From Telluribacter humicola (GTDB taxonomy: Bacteria > Bacteroidota > Bacteroidia > Cytophagales > Spirosomataceae), in the NCBI RefSeq assembly GCF_017355935.1, contig NZ_JAFIQT010000001.1, positions 1,674,001 to 1,738,000 on the forward strand: 64,000 nucleotides of DNA, read 5' to 3'. Shown here piece after piece: positions 40,771 to 50,200 of this stretch. The notes beneath the pieces were generated by a model, which did no database searches, was not told where the DNA came from, and saw only the letters and a list, made by a program, of their open reading frames with translations. Positions within the stretch are counted from its first letter, which is position 1, and every line of letters starts with the position of its first letter. Made by a program: the position numbers and the translations under genes.

Positions 40771-40806
40771 AGAAAGCCCGGTGAGACAGGTCTCACCGGG
40801 CTTTCT
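40771..40806. terminator. symmetric terminator
   Basis: AGAAAGCCCGGTGAGA, loop CAGG, then TCTCACCGGGCTTTCT is a perfect 16-bp stem between convergent genes (stops at 40737 and 40827). It shares its AAAGCCCGG core with the terminators at 27291 and 35599. Confidence 0.88.
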
Positions 40807-40826
40807 AATGTATTACTGATTATATA

Positions 40827-41417
40827 TTAATAAGAAGCGTATGAATAGTCAGGAGTACGACTAGCTTCCTTCTTAGCTTTTTGCTTGTCAATCAGGATAC
40901 CTGCGACCGTACCGGCACCGGCACCTACTGCTCCACCCAGGATAGCTCCCTGTACCTTTTTCTTCGCTAAAACGGCACCGGTTGCAGCACCTACGGCTCC
41001 ACCAATGATAGCACCCTTAGCAGGGGTATGCAGCCCTTTCTTTTTAGTTTGAGTCTGGGCTACCGGAGCAGTCTTCACAGATGGCTTATATGCATCTGTA
41101 TTGGAAGCAGTTCTTTCACGTGGCGTCCAGTCATCGCTGACACGCTGAGTCACCTTAGAGTCGCTAGTTGTCCGGCTGGATTTCTCAGCTGGAGCAGCGT
41201 TGCTAGCTATAGCTACTGACTGCATCGAGTCAATGGCTGACTGCTTAGCTTTCTGTACATCCAGTTCAGATCTTAGCTTCTGGATCTCAGCTTCGTGCTT
41301 TGCTTTGAGCAATTCCGTCTGCATATCCGCAGTGGTTTTGTTATTTGTTGTGTCCGTTACGCCATTACAGGAGAACATCACACTTGCAATTGCTGCTATT
41401 ACCAATAGATTTTTCAT
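40827..41417 (-). CDS. glycine-zipper lipoprotein
   Basis: The 196-residue protein has a lipoprotein signal (MKNLLVIAAIASVMFSC, Cys 17). A charged coiled-coil-like helix follows (about 25-65, LLKAKHEAEIQKLRSELDVQ), then a Ser/Thr-rich spacer. Two glycine-zipper helices complete it (about 135-155, AKGAIIGGAVGAATGAVLA, and 160-180, VQGAILGGAVGAGAGTVAGI). This matches YMGG-like/glycine-zipper outer-membrane lipoproteins. The role is likely structural in the envelope. Confidence 0.83.
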   Translation of the reverse strand: MKNLLVIAAIASVMFSCNGVTDTTNNKTTADMQTELLKAKHEAEIQKLRSELDVQKAKQSAIDSMQSVAIASNAAPAEKSSRTTSDSKVTQRVSDDWTPRERTASNTDAYKPSVKTAPVAQTQTKKKGLHTPAKGAIIGGAVGAATGAVLAKKKVQGAILGGAVGAGAGTVAGILIDKQKAKKEASRTPDYSYASY

Positions 41418-42013
41418 GATTTGTCAAATTTGGCTCCGCACTCAATCCTGGTTATGTAACTTTATCAGTATATCGGGTACAGAAGAGTTGAAAAATTGGT
41501 TATTTGTTAAGCACTTTGTCAGACTCATTATAAAAACAAAGAATGCTTATCTTAAGTTCAATTTATTTAATGAAACTTTAATTATGTTACGGTTCAACTA
41601 ACGATTTCTTTTATTCATTAAAAAATTTTAAAGATATCGTTTACCTTACTAATTCGTTATTGCCATTCGATATGTTCAGGCATCAGTCTTACTAAAAACT
41701 TCGTACCAGCTCCTTTTTCCTTGTTTCATAGGTTTTTGTTGCGTTTCAAGAGTTAGATGACATTCCTGCTTACACGTTTAATGAACTCCATAAAATTTTT
41801 TGTATTTAAATAAGAATCAGCGCCAGTGCCCATAAGTATGTTGATGATCTACCGCAGGTAGAGGTGGTTCTCAGCGAAAAGAGATTGTTAATATATTAGC
41901 TCTGGCCTTTCTGTATAAACTGGTAAGAAAACCTATCCGACTGCTTTTAAAAGTAAGTAACTACACAGAAGCTTTGCTGCCCGAAGGTGGGATACGCTAA
42001 TCAGAACTCATTC
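41418..42013. other. AT-rich gene-free stretch
   Basis: About 600 bases between divergent genes hold no convincing coding frame, RNA gene or repeat. It is clearly richer in A+T than the genes on either side. It must contain the promoters of the glycine-zipper and DUF1593 genes, but no full -33/-7 pair stands out; TAACTTTA near 41455 is one base off the -7 consensus. Confidence 0.5.
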
Positions 42014-43438
42014 ATGAAAAATTGGTATTTAAGTATTGGTCTGGTTCTCTGGACAAGCATAGGTCATGCGTTTGCTCAGGTGGCTTCGAAGCCGCAGGTT
42101 ATAGTCCTGACAGATATAGAGAATGAACCCGATGATGCCATGTCATTGGTTCGCTTCCTGCTCTATTCAAGTCAGTTTGATGTAAAGGCATTGATTGCTA
42201 CTACGTCCACGCATCAGCGTAGCAAAATTGCCGATTGGCGCATCCATCAGATCCTGGAAGCCTATCAGAAAGTACAACCTAACCTACTCCTGCACGAAAC
42301 GGGCTACCCGGCCTATGCCTATCTCAAGTCTGTAGTTAAAAAAGGGCTGCCGGTGTATGGTATGAATGGAGTAGGAGAGGGCAAAGACTCTGAGGGCTCT
42401 GAACACATTATTAAGGTAGTTGATGCCTCGGCTAAGCCCGTATGGGTTACAGTATGGGGAGGTGCCAACTGTCTGGCTCAGGCTCTGTGGAGGGTTCAGA
42501 AACAGAGAACTCCCAAAGAGGTAGCTGCCTTTGCAAGTAAACTACGTGTTTATACTATTTCTGATCAGGATGACTCAGGTCCCTGGATTCGTAAGAGCTT
42601 CAAAGACTTGTTTTATATAGTTAGTCCGGGTACTATGGACTATGGTGTTCAAGGGTACTTCTACTCCACCTGGAGCGGGATATCCGGCGAGAAGTTCTAC
42701 AAATTTGCCTGTGGAGCCGACTCCTCACTGGTAAACAATCAGTGGGTAGACGAGCATATTCAGAAGAACCATGGTCCGCTGGGTGAGCAGTATCCGCACA
42801 TAGAGTACATCATGGAGGGAGACACTCCCTCGTTCCTGTACCTGGTTAATAATGGGTTGAATGATCCGGAACATCCAAATTACGGAGGCTGGGGCGGACG
42901 CTATGAATTGTACAAGCCCCTGACCGAGCACTGGTACATGCAGGAGGAACCCCGACCTATCTGGACCAATGCCTCTGACAAAGTCTTGGGTAATGACAAA
43001 CTCTTTTACTCGGATAACAGAGCTACCATCTGGCGCTGGCGGGAAGCTTACCAGAATGACTTTGCTGCCCGTATGGATTGGTGTATCGCTCCTTATAAAG
43101 AAGCCAATCATCCACCGGTACCTGTAGTTAATAAACCCGAAGCCCTTACTGTCTGGGCAGGAGATGTACTGGAGATCGATGCCTCCGGCTCTACTGACCC
43201 TGATGGGAATGCTCTTAGTTTTGAATGGTTTCAGTACCTGGAAGCAGGTACCCTAAAAAGACCACTTAAACTGGAAGGAGAGAGTGAAGCAAAAGTGAAG
43301 TTTGTAGTTCCCGAGGTTAAAGAACCCCAGACGACTCATCTTATCCTTAAGCTTACCGATCAGGGAGTGCCCCGACTGACCAGGTATAAGCGCATGATTC
43401 TGACTATCAATCCGAAAAGCGCTGGTGGTGGTTCATAA
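42014..43438 (+). CDS. DUF1593 nucleoside-hydrolase-like secreted protein
   Basis: The 474-residue protein has a signal peptide (MKNWYLSIGLVLWTSIGHAFAQ; the ATG at 42014 is chosen for it). The N-terminal domain (about 25-330) is the DUF1593 relative of nucleoside hydrolases: VIVLTDIENEPDDAMSLVR carries the acidic metal-site pattern of that fold, followed by WVTVWGGANCLAQAL and YTISDQDDSGPWI. The C-terminal domain (about 370-470) is Ig-like (LEIDASGSTDPDGNALSF). Such proteins are linked to carbohydrate or nucleoside use in Bacteroidota. A sugar-isomerase-like gene follows on the same strand after 140 bases. Confidence 0.88.
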   Translation: MKNWYLSIGLVLWTSIGHAFAQVASKPQVIVLTDIENEPDDAMSLVRFLLYSSQFDVKALIATTSTHQRSKIADWRIHQILEAYQKVQPNLLLHETGYPAYAYLKSVVKKGLPVYGMNGVGEGKDSEGSEHIIKVVDASAKPVWVTVWGGANCLAQALWRVQKQRTPKEVAAFASKLRVYTISDQDDSGPWIRKSFKDLFYIVSPGTMDYGVQGYFYSTWSGISGEKFYKFACGADSSLVNNQWVDEHIQKNHGPLGEQYPHIEYIMEGDTPSFLYLVNNGLNDPEHPNYGGWGGRYELYKPLTEHWYMQEEPRPIWTNASDKVLGNDKLFYSDNRATIWRWREAYQNDFAARMDWCIAPYKEANHPPVPVVNKPEALTVWAGDVLEIDASGSTDPDGNALSFEWFQYLEAGTLKRPLKLEGESEAKVKFVVPEVKEPQTTHLILKLTDQGVPRLTRYKRMILTINPKSAGGGS

Positions 43439-43578
43439 TAATCTATTCATTCAATTAGTTAGACTCTCCCTTCCATTTACCTGTCTTCAATGGATTGGTA
43501 AGTAAATAGTAAATAAGGGAGCATTTTTACTTTATATCAGGACAACAGAAACTTTATATACTAATAGAATATTCCTCT

Positions 43579-44505
43579 ATGAATCGTCGTCAAGTACTTG
43601 CGGGTCTCTCGGCTGCGGCCGGTTCGGCTGCTTTACCTAATCTGGCTACTGCCGAAAAGCCCAAACTAGCGGCTCCCTTTACCTATTGCTTAAATATGAG
43701 TACGCTGCGGGGGCACAAGTTAGGCTTTATGAAAGAGATAGAAGTAGCCTCCAAAGCCGGTTTTCGGTCGGTAGAGATCTGGATCAATAGCCTGGAAGAT
43801 TACCTGAAGAACGGGGGTACACTCGCCGAAGCCCGCCGGCACCTGAACGACCACGGTGTTACGGCCGAAGATGCCATCGGATTTGCCCAATGGATCGTAA
43901 ATGACGACTCCGTTCGTGCCAAGGCGTTGGATCAGTTGAAACGTGAGTCAGAAATGCTGGCTGCCATTGGCTGTAAGCGTATTGCAGCTCCTGCGATGGG
44001 CGCTACCCAAGGCGACTACCTGGACTTGCGTCAGGTAGCTGACCGGTATCGTACGATTCTGGAACTGGGGGATCAGACGGGTGTAGTACCTCACCTGGAA
44101 ATGTGGGGCTTCTCCAAGAACCTGAGTACGGTAGGGGAAATACTTTTTGTAGCGGCTCAGAGTGGTCATCCATCCGCCCGTGTATTGATGGACGTATACC
44201 ACCTGCACCGCGGAGGCTCCGGTCTTGATAGTGTCAATCTGGTAGGTAAGCCCCTGATTGAGATCTTCCATATAAACGACTATCCATCTACTATACCTGC
44301 CGTGGAACTAAAGGATGCGGATCGTGTCTATCCGGGTGATGGAGTAGCTCCACTGGGTAAGCTGTTGAAGTCACTGCGGAATCCTGACCGACCCATTATC
44401 CTGTCACTGGAAGTATTTAATCCCGCCTATTACGCACAGGATGCCATGGTAGTAGCCAAGACAAGTTTGGCTAAGATGAAGAAGGTAACGGAGGGGATTG
44501 TTTAG
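43579..44505 (+). CDS. exported sugar phosphate isomerase/epimerase-like protein
   Basis: The 308-residue protein is a xylose-isomerase-type TIM barrel. It starts MNRRQVLAGLSAAAGSAALP, a twin-arginine-like signal, so it probably folds in the cytoplasm and is exported. Barrel motifs are FRSVEIWINSLEDYLKNGG, VTAEDAIGFAQWIV, VLMDVYHLHRGGSG and IFHINDYPSTIPAV, with the metal-binding Glu, Asp and His in the usual places (the Glu in VPHLEMWGFS, the Asp/His in MDVYHLH). The substrate is unknown. It may work with the DUF1593 protein before it. Confidence 0.88.
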   Translation: MNRRQVLAGLSAAAGSAALPNLATAEKPKLAAPFTYCLNMSTLRGHKLGFMKEIEVASKAGFRSVEIWINSLEDYLKNGGTLAEARRHLNDHGVTAEDAIGFAQWIVNDDSVRAKALDQLKRESEMLAAIGCKRIAAPAMGATQGDYLDLRQVADRYRTILELGDQTGVVPHLEMWGFSKNLSTVGEILFVAAQSGHPSARVLMDVYHLHRGGSGLDSVNLVGKPLIEIFHINDYPSTIPAVELKDADRVYPGDGVAPLGKLLKSLRNPDRPIILSLEVFNPAYYAQDAMVVAKTSLAKMKKVTEGIV

Positions 44506-44610
44506 AATAACTCCCCCTGTGGACTTCATACATACTGTCTAAGGAAGTTAAATGAAGTTATAGGTAAGATAGTGTCTTATTAAACCTACAATAGTAACTT
44601 AACTAAATAA

Positions 44611-44645
44611 AAAAGCTGATCAGTACTACTGATCAGCTTTTTTTG
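44611..44645. terminator. symmetric terminator
   Basis: AAAAGCTGATCAGTA and TACTGATCAGCTTTT form a stem of up to 15 bp, with A and T runs on the outer edges. It lies between convergent genes (stops at 44505 and 44666). Confidence 0.85.
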
Positions 44646-44665
44646 TATCTGAGAGAAGAGCTGGT

Positions 44666-46738
44666 TTAAGCCTTGGATTCTTCGGCTGAGCTACGCTCTT
44701 CTGTGATTACATTTACATCTTCGGGTGCCTGTTGATGATCTTCCGCGTGCTTTACAGCTTCCTGATGGATAGCCGCCTCTTCGTTAGAACGACGGTTGAT
44801 GTAAGCCTGATAGCTGGTTTCCTTCTCATACGGACGCTGTCCGATCAGTTTTTCTAGATCACTCTGGAACAGAATCTCTTTCTTAAGAAGCTCCTGAGCG
44901 ATTTTTTCCAGCGCATCACGCTTGTCCTTCAGCATACCTTTAACATGCTGGTAAGCTGCATCAATCAGTTTACGTACCTCTTCGTCAATGGCCTCTGAAG
45001 TAGACTCTGAATAAGGCTTGGTGAATGAGTAGTCTGACTGCTTAGAGTCATAGTACGATACATTACCAATACGGTCATTCATACCGTACATAGTAACCAT
45101 ACTATATGCGAGCTTAGTTACCCGCTCAAGGTCACTTAATGCACCGGTTGAAATCTTACCAAATACTACATCCTCAGCAGCACGACCACCCAGCGTCATA
45201 CACATCTCATCGAAGAGCTGTTCAGTACGATAGAGGTACTGCTCACGGGGTAGGTACTGTGCATATCCCAGCGCGGCAACACCACGTGGTACTATGGTTA
45301 CCTTCACCAATGGATCAGCATGCTCCAGGAACCAACCTGCTACGGCGTGACCGGCTTCGTGGTAGGCAACAATTTGCTTCTCTTCGGGTGAGATAAGTTT
45401 ATTTTTCTTTTCAAGACCACCAATTACACGGTCCATAGCGTCCTGGAAGTCCTGCATAGTAACTTCATTACGGTCACGGCGGGCTGCAATAAGGGCTGCT
45501 TCGTTACATACGTTAGCAATTTCGGCACCGGCAAATCCGGGAGTCTGAGCGGCGAGCTTCTGCAAATCTACATCTTCAGATAGCTTAAGCGGCTTCAGGT
45601 GTACTTTGAAAATGGCTTCACGACCAACCACGTCTGGTTTATCAACTGAGATCTGACGGTCAAAGCGACCAGGACGGAGTAAGGCTGAATCAAGTACATC
45701 CGGACGGTTAGTAGCCGCTACGATAATAATACCGGAGTCAGTCGCAAAACCATCCATCTCTACCAGCAGGGAGTTAAGCGTATTTTCACGTTCGTCGTTA
45801 GCGCCTGGCATGGCACCCCGTCCACGTGAACGACCAACGGCATCAATTTCGTCAATAAAGATGATACAAGGGGCTTTTTCTTTGGCCTGCTTGAAAAGGT
45901 CACGCACACGAGCAGCACCTACCCCTACGAACATTTCTACAAAGTCAGAACCTGACAAGGAAAAGAATGGTACACCCGCCTCACCGGCAACGGCTTTGGC
46001 AAGCAGGGTTTTACCGGTACCCGGAGGGCCTACCAGCAGTGCTCCCTTCGGAATCTTAGCTCCCAGCTTCTTGAATTTCTCAGGACTCTTCAGATAGTCA
46101 ACGATCTCCTTAATCTCTTCTTTCGCTTCGTCCAGTCCGGCTACGTCGTTAAAGGTGATCTTTACCTTATTTTCGGCATCGAAAAGTGTAGCACGTGAAC
46201 GACCAATATTAAAGATTTGTCCGCCAGGACCAACACCACCGGACATACGTCCCAGGAGGAAGTACATCACCAATATCATTATGATAAAGAAGCCCCAGGT
46301 GCCCAGAAAGCCAGTCCAGTCATTTCGGGTGTCGATCTTGTATTCGACTTTTTCGGTATCCGGTACTCCCTCCTGCATCTGTTCAAGGTCTTTTTTGAAC
46401 GTCTCAGCCGAAGTGATCTGAAACTGGTAATGTGGTCCAGTCTCACCACCGAAGTAGTTGTTTTCCTTCGATATAACCTGATATTTATCTTTCTTCAAGG
46501 CCTCCGGATCCAGGGTAACCTCTACCAACTTATCGTTCACAATGGTTACGCGGGCTACTTCCCCATCGGTTACCATTTTCTCAAAACGCTTTTGAGTAAT
46601 CTCTCTCAGGGTAGACGAGCGGTTGAGATAGGTAATCCCCAGGATAGTTGCAATCAGAGCTGCAATGATCCAGCCCTGGTATCCCCGCTGAGGACTCTTT
46701 GGGTTTAAAGGATTTCTTTTGTTATCGTTTTCAGACAT
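44666..46738 (-). CDS. ftsH: ATP-dependent zinc metalloprotease FtsH
   Basis: FtsH is a membrane-bound hexameric protease that removes damaged membrane proteins and short-lived regulators. The 690-residue protein has two N-terminal membrane helices (about 20-40, [16 protein letters not shown], and 150-168, [14 protein letters not shown]) around a periplasmic domain. An AAA+ module follows with Walker A GPPGTGKT (about 238), Walker [12 protein letters not shown], and the SRH with [18 protein letters not shown]. The protease domain has the zinc site HEAGH (about 461), with a third ligand Asp further on. The Glu-rich C-terminal tail is normal for Bacteroidota. The rsfS gene lies 72 bases upstream on the same strand. 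Confidence 0.97.
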   Translation of the reverse strand: MSENDNKRNPLNPKSPQRGYQGWIIAALIATILGITYLNRSSTLREITQKRFEKMVTDGEVARVTIVNDKLVEVTLDPEALKKDKYQVISKENNYFGGETGPHYQFQITSAETFKKDLEQMQEGVPDTEKVEYKIDTRNDWTGFLGTWGFFIIMILVMYFLLGRMSGGVGPGGQIFNIGRSRATLFDAENKVKITFNDVAGLDEAKEEIKEIVDYLKSPEKFKKLGAKIPKGALLVGPPGTGKTLLAKAVAGEAGVPFFSLSGSDFVEMFVGVGAARVRDLFKQAKEKAPCIIFIDEIDAVGRSRGRGAMPGANDERENTLNSLLVEMDGFATDSGIIIVAATNRPDVLDSALLRPGRFDRQISVDKPDVVGREAIFKVHLKPLKLSEDVDLQKLAAQTPGFAGAEIANVCNEAALIAARRDRNEVTMQDFQDAMDRVIGGLEKKNKLISPEEKQIVAYHEAGHAVAGWFLEHADPLVKVTIVPRGVAALGYAQYLPREQYLYRTEQLFDEMCMTLGGRAAEDVVFGKISTGALSDLERVTKLAYSMVTMYGMNDRIGNVSYYDSKQSDYSFTKPYSESTSEAIDEEVRKLIDAAYQHVKGMLKDKRDALEKIAQELLKKEILFQSDLEKLIGQRPYEKETSYQAYINRRSNEEAAIHQEAVKHAEDHQQAPEDVNVITEERSSAEESKA

Positions 46739-46776
46739 TATTTTATGGCATTAGTATAAATAATATTAATGAGAAC

Positions 46777-46809
46777 ATATTCCCTAGTGTGAATGTTCAC
46801 GCGGAATAT
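46777..46809 (-). other. hairpin between rsfS and ftsH
   Basis: ATATTCC pairs with GGAATAT (46777-46783 and 46803-46809), and inside it GTGAA pairs with TTCAC. It begins next to the rsfS stop codon and has no T run. It could stabilise or process a common rsfS-ftsH message. Confidence 0.35.
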
Positions 46810-46810
46810 A

Positions 46811-47194
46811 CTAAGCAACTGACTCTTCTATAATGGTCAGTTCGGCGTCCCCCCAGAGTTCTTCCAGATCATAGTACTTGCGGCGATCTTTCTTAAAAAC
46901 ATGCGCCACGACATCTACATAATCTATAAGTATCCACTCACGGTTTACTTTGCCCTCCTTATGCCATGGATCGATACTAGAAGTTTTATAAACTTCTTCT
47001 TCAATCGAGTCGGCTATGGCGTCTATCTGCGTATCGGAGCTACCCGAGCATATTACAAAATAATCAGCAACGGCATTTTTTACATTTCTGAGGTCGAGAA
47101 TGGCAACATCCTGCGCTTTCTTTTCCATCATTCCTTTTGCCACCAGTTGGCAGAGCTCTTGTGAAGATACTTCTTTATTTTTGCGTTGTTTCAT
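46811..47194 (-). CDS. rsfS: ribosome silencing factor RsfS
   Basis: RsfS binds ribosomal protein uL14 and keeps the subunits apart when nutrients run short. The 127-residue protein fits the family from end to end: AILDLRNVKNAVADYFVICS (about 31-50), then DTQIDAIADSIEE, KEGKVNREWILIDYVDVVAH and FKKDRRKYYDLEELWGD. The rsfS-ftsH order is common in Bacteroidota. The divergent biotin ligase gene begins within 100 bases. Confidence 0.95.
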   Translation of the reverse strand: MKQRKNKEVSSQELCQLVAKGMMEKKAQDVAILDLRNVKNAVADYFVICSGSSDTQIDAIADSIEEEVYKTSSIDPWHKEGKVNREWILIDYVDVVAHVFKKDRRKYYDLEELWGDAELTIIEESVA

Positions 47195-47275
47195 GCGTAA
47201 TAGTTACCTGTGAAAAAGATAGAAGTGCGTGGCACTCTTTTCCCATTTATAAAAGTAAAAAATAAATCAAAAAAA

Positions 47276-48043
47276 TTGTACGACTCTGTATCTAAAACAC
47301 TCTTTATAGGTAAAAAGATTCTATATCTGCCAACTTGTCATTCTACCAACGACATAGCGGCTGAAATAGTACGTGAGCCACTGTTTCCTGAGGGGACCGT
47401 TGTCATTACCGATCATCAGACGGCCGGTAGAGGGCAGAGGGGTAATCAGTGGGTTACCAGCCAGGGACAGAACTTTACCTTCTCGCTGTTGCTCAGGCCC
47501 TCATTTCTACTGATCCAGGAGCAGTTTTTGCTGAGTCAGGCGGTAGCATTAGGGGTAAGGGCTTATCTGCAGCAATATACTCCTGAGACTTTGGTTAAAT
47601 GGCCCAATGACTTATATATAGACACTAAAAAAGTAGGGGGAATTCTGATTGAAAATGCTATACAGGGCACTCGTATCGCTCACTCGGTGGTAGGTATTGG
47701 TCTCAATATCAATCAACAGCAATTTCAGTCATCACGTTCCACTTCTTTAGGCAGGAATACAGGAAAAATTTTCTCATTGAATGAAGAGCTATCCCTGCTT
47801 CTGCACTGGGTAGAATCGTACTACCTGCGACTGCGGGCTGGTCGTTACCAGGCAATTCGGGAGGAGTACAATCAGTATTTGCTGGGGTATCGGCAGGAGC
47901 GACTATTTCGGGTAGATGGAAATACCTTCCCCGGTACTATTGAAGGTATTAGTGACGCGGGGAAGATACAGATATTTGAGGCTAACGGATGTACTATGCA
48001 AGAGTATGATGTTAAGGAGGTCGAGTGGGTATGGGAAGACTAA
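47276..48043 (+). CDS. birA: biotin--[acetyl-CoA-carboxylase] ligase
   Basis: BirA joins biotin to the carrier domain of biotin enzymes. This form, 255 residues from the TTG at 47276, lacks the N-terminal repressor domain. The usual Bacteroidota beginning (YDSVSKTLFIGKKILYLPTC) starts just there; a GTG at 47210 would add 22 unlike residues that overlap the rsfS promoter region. Motifs are CHSTNDIAAEIV, the biotin/ATP loop TAGRGQRGNQWVT, VKWPNDLYIDTKKVGGILIE and VVGIGLNIN. The last four bases overlap the convergent TMEM220 gene. Confidence 0.93.
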   Translation: MYDSVSKTLFIGKKILYLPTCHSTNDIAAEIVREPLFPEGTVVITDHQTAGRGQRGNQWVTSQGQNFTFSLLLRPSFLLIQEQFLLSQAVALGVRAYLQQYTPETLVKWPNDLYIDTKKVGGILIENAIQGTRIAHSVVGIGLNINQQQFQSSRSTSLGRNTGKIFSLNEELSLLLHWVESYYLRLRAGRYQAIREEYNQYLLGYRQERLFRVDGNTFPGTIEGISDAGKIQIFEANGCTMQEYDVKEVEWVWED

Positions 48044-48375
48044 CGCCGACTCAACCAGGCTAGTAGCCCATTGGCAATAGCACAGATGCTGAGCCCTAGC
48101 GACTCCCGCGCGAGTTCTATATTTGAACTGCGCATACCCATTTCGCCAAAAAAGATTCCTTCGAACTCAGCGGGCCATTGAGCAATGGCACCGACCAGGT
48201 ACCCTACCGCCAGTATGGCAAAGACCCACCAAGGCCATAACTCACGAAGAGCCATGAAGCAGGCCAGTGCAGCAACCGAATAGGCAATGATCCAGAGTTC
48301 GGCATCGGGATCATTGAACTGGAAGTAAGCAAAGAGGACAAAAAGAATCCCAAAAAATATAGCAACGTATTTCAT
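48040..48375 (-). CDS. TMEM220-family membrane protein
   Basis: The 111-residue protein has four hydrophobic segments (about 4-18, 28-45, 50-68 and 93-108). It begins with the family pattern FGILFVLFAYFQFNDPDAELW (split here as FVLFAYFQFNDPD), which is typical of TMEM220 proteins. The function is unknown. It overlaps the 3' end of birA by four bases in the opposite direction. Confidence 0.85.
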   Translation of the reverse strand: MKYVAIFFGILFVLFAYFQFNDPDAELWIIAYSVAALACFMALRELWPWWVFAILAVGYLVGAIAQWPAEFEGIFFGEMGMRSSNIELARESLGLSICAIANGLLAWLSRR

Positions 48376-48474
48376 GAAGGGTAGGAGTAAGGGTGACGAG
48401 GTGACAGTGATAGCTACGAAAATAGTAAAAAATAATCGTACTGAATTGCAAAATTTGGAGGCTATAAATGAAAA

Positions 48475-48506
48475 TAAGGCGAAAGGATCTGCTTCCTTTC
48501 GCCTTA
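48475..48506 (-). terminator. terminator of the T9SS cargo gene
   Basis: TAAGGCGAAAGGA pairs with TCCTTTCGCCTTA around a 6-base loop. On the minus strand it is followed by TTTTCATTT. It lies 28 bases after the stop at 48535. Confidence 0.7.
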
Positions 48507-48534
48507 CTGATCAAGTTGTATGTCTATTCGACTT

Positions 48535-49101
48535 CTATTTCTGCTTCACTATTTTATAGGTCTTGCGTCCCTCAGGAGTATTGAGCGTACAGATATATAC
48601 TCCGTCAGGTAAGGTCTGAGATTCGAAAGTTACCCGATGTGTACCTACAGGCTGTTCCTGATCAGAAATCAGCTTGGCTATCGTAATGCCTTGTACAGTA
48701 GCAATACTCAGACTTACTTTTGAGCTTTTGGGCAGGGAGTATTCGATAAGTGTATTCTCGGCAAAAGGATTGGGGTATGCTCCTAGCGCCAGCACTTTTT
48801 CATCCAGGTCAGTACGGCTCTTTTCGTCGGCAGAGCATTTGGCAATGGAGGCATTGAATACAGCACCGGGCTTTACCTCAAAACCCGCAGTGAGTGTTAC
48901 AGACTGGCCAGCCTGATAGCTTACGTCGCCAGACTGAATTTTATTGGTAGCAGTGAGGTGTTCTGACGCCTGCTCGACAACCTTTACACCTGAAAGCGGG
49001 GCATTAAGGCTAACGGTACCAGGACAGGAATCCTGGGCGAAGGCTGTAGTGGCAAAAAGTATACCGGCTGCAATGGAGCTAAGCGTAGATGTTAACTTCA
49101 T
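48535..49101 (-). CDS. T9SS type A sorting-domain protein
   Basis: The 188-residue protein is a likely cargo of the type IX secretion system. It has a signal peptide (MKLTSTLSSIAAGILFATTAFAQ, start at 49101; the longer open frame to 49185 adds 28 residues of no signal character). A small beta region follows (about 25-100) with the motif YQAGQSVTLTAGFEVKPGAVF, common in Cytophagales surface proteins. The T9SS C-terminal domain lies at about 108-188 (YPNPFAENTLIEYSLPKSSK, LPDGVYICTLNTPEGRKTYK and the final KIVKQK). The porX gene of the same window belongs to this system. Confidence 0.9.
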   Translation of the reverse strand: MKLTSTLSSIAAGILFATTAFAQDSCPGTVSLNAPLSGVKVVEQASEHLTATNKIQSGDVSYQAGQSVTLTAGFEVKPGAVFNASIAKCSADEKSRTDLDEKVLALGAYPNPFAENTLIEYSLPKSSKVSLSIATVQGITIAKLISDQEQPVGTHRVTFESQTLPDGVYICTLNTPEGRKTYKIVKQK

Positions 49102-49169
49102 ATAGATAAGTAAGATTGAACTGATCTGAAATTGATGATCACAAAGTACAAAAATTTTAACAATAAAAT

Positions 49170-49209
49170 GCAAAGATGCGGCCAAATCTTATTTAACGGC
49201 CGCATTTGC
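49170..49209 (-). terminator. terminator of the TPR lipoprotein gene
   Basis: ATGCGGCC (49176-49183) pairs with GGCCGCAT (49198-49205), with weaker pairing outside. On the minus strand it is followed by a T-rich stretch. It lies 32 bases after the stop at 49241. Confidence 0.6.
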
Positions 49210-49240
49210 TAGTCTTATCTATATCTTTAGGGCATTGTAA

Positions 49241-49951
49241 CTACTCCTGTCCGCAATACTGTGTAACGGCAGCGGCGGCTTCCTGATACCCCAGGCGCTG
49301 GGCTTGCTTCAGGTTCACGCAAGCCAGGTCCTTTTCGTTGGTCTGCCACTGGGCCAGACCTAATCCGTAGAAGGCCTTGCCAAACTGTGGATCCAGACCG
49401 GTAGCTTTACGCAGGGCCTGAGTTGCTTTTTCAAAATCTTCCTGTCGGTAGTAAGTGTTGCCGAGGTTATACCAGGCTTGGGTATTCTTAGGAGCGAGTT
49501 GGGTAGCTTTTTCGAAGTCCTGAATAGCCTGAGGAACCTGATCCAGCAGAGCCCGCACCTGGCCGCGGTTAAGGTATACATCAGCGGTATCAGGGGCAAA
49601 CTGAACAGCACGGTCATAGTCGGCCAAGGCTGAGTCGAGCTTATTCTGGGTAGTATAAAGTAGAGCCCGGTTAAAGTAGGGACGGTAGAACTTTGGCTCT
49701 AACCGGATGGCCTGTTCGTAATCAAGCAGGGCAGTAGGGTACTCTTTCAGCTCAAAGTAAGCCACGCCCCGTACGTTGAAGGCTTCGGCGTTGGAGGTGT
49801 TTTTCTCAATGGCTTTATTCAGATACTCTATCGCTTCACGGGTTTTACCTTCTTTCATCAGTGATCGACCCTTCTCGAGGAAGGCATCAGATGATTGAGA
49901 ACAGGAAATTGTTAGAAAAAGGATACTGATAAAAAAAAATAATTGGCGCAT
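49241..49951 (-). CDS. TPR-repeat lipoprotein
   Basis: The 236-residue protein has a lipoprotein signal (FFISILFLTISC, Cys about 17) and five or six tetratricopeptide repeats (about 25-220), such as AIEYLNKAIEKNTSNAEAFN, ALLDYEQAIRLEPKFYRPYF and AIQDFEKATQLAPKNTQAWY. TPR proteins form scaffolds for other proteins. It probably sits in the envelope; the partner is unknown. Convergent or neighbouring genes give no further hint. Confidence 0.9.
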   Translation of the reverse strand: MRQLFFFISILFLTISCSQSSDAFLEKGRSLMKEGKTREAIEYLNKAIEKNTSNAEAFNVRGVAYFELKEYPTALLDYEQAIRLEPKFYRPYFNRALLYTTQNKLDSALADYDRAVQFAPDTADVYLNRGQVRALLDQVPQAIQDFEKATQLAPKNTQAWYNLGNTYYRQEDFEKATQALRKATGLDPQFGKAFYGLGLAQWQTNEKDLACVNLKQAQRLGYQEAAAAVTQYCGQE

Positions 49952-50030
49952 GGTAGCTCATTCAAAGTTGGTTGCCGCAAAAGTACGACAGAATGATGAG
50001 GGAAAGATTTTCTTGTTTAGAAAAAGTACT

Positions 50031-50038
50031 TATCTTTG
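50031..50038 (+). promoter_or_regulatory. -7 promoter box of the SRP RNA gene
   Basis: TATCTTTG matches TAnnTTTG and ends five bases before the first paired base of the SRP RNA. A TTG at 50013-50015 may be the -33 element, though the 15-base gap is shorter than usual. Confidence 0.7.
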
Positions 50039-50042
50039 CATC

Positions 50043-50140
50043 GGCAAATCGGAACTACCAGCTCCTACTGAATCCCCCAGGTCTTGACCGAAGCAAGGGT
50101 AGGTAGTTGAAGCGGTGAGATTCTCGATTTGCCTTTTTTT
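50043..50140 (+). ncRNA. ffs: signal recognition particle RNA (4.5S type)
   Basis: The RNA of about 91 bases forms one long hairpin. The ends GGCAAATC (50043-50050) and GATTTGCC (50126-50133) pair, and inside them CTACC pairs with GGTAG. The tip holds the SRP core CAGGTCTTGACCGAAGCAAG with the conserved asymmetric loop that binds Ffh. The closing stem is followed by a run of seven T (50134-50140), the terminator. A promoter box lies just upstream. Such a small SRP RNA without an Alu domain is usual in Bacteroidota. Confidence 0.9.
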
Positions 50141-50200
50141 GTTTCCCATTAGCTTCCCTATTTTTGCGGCTATTCGTATAACCATATCCCAGTTTATTTC

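Noticed and set aside
41200-41601. 133-codon plus-strand frame across the glycine-zipper gene start
   Set aside because: It is mainly antisense to a good lipoprotein gene, and the rest is AT-rich intergenic DNA.
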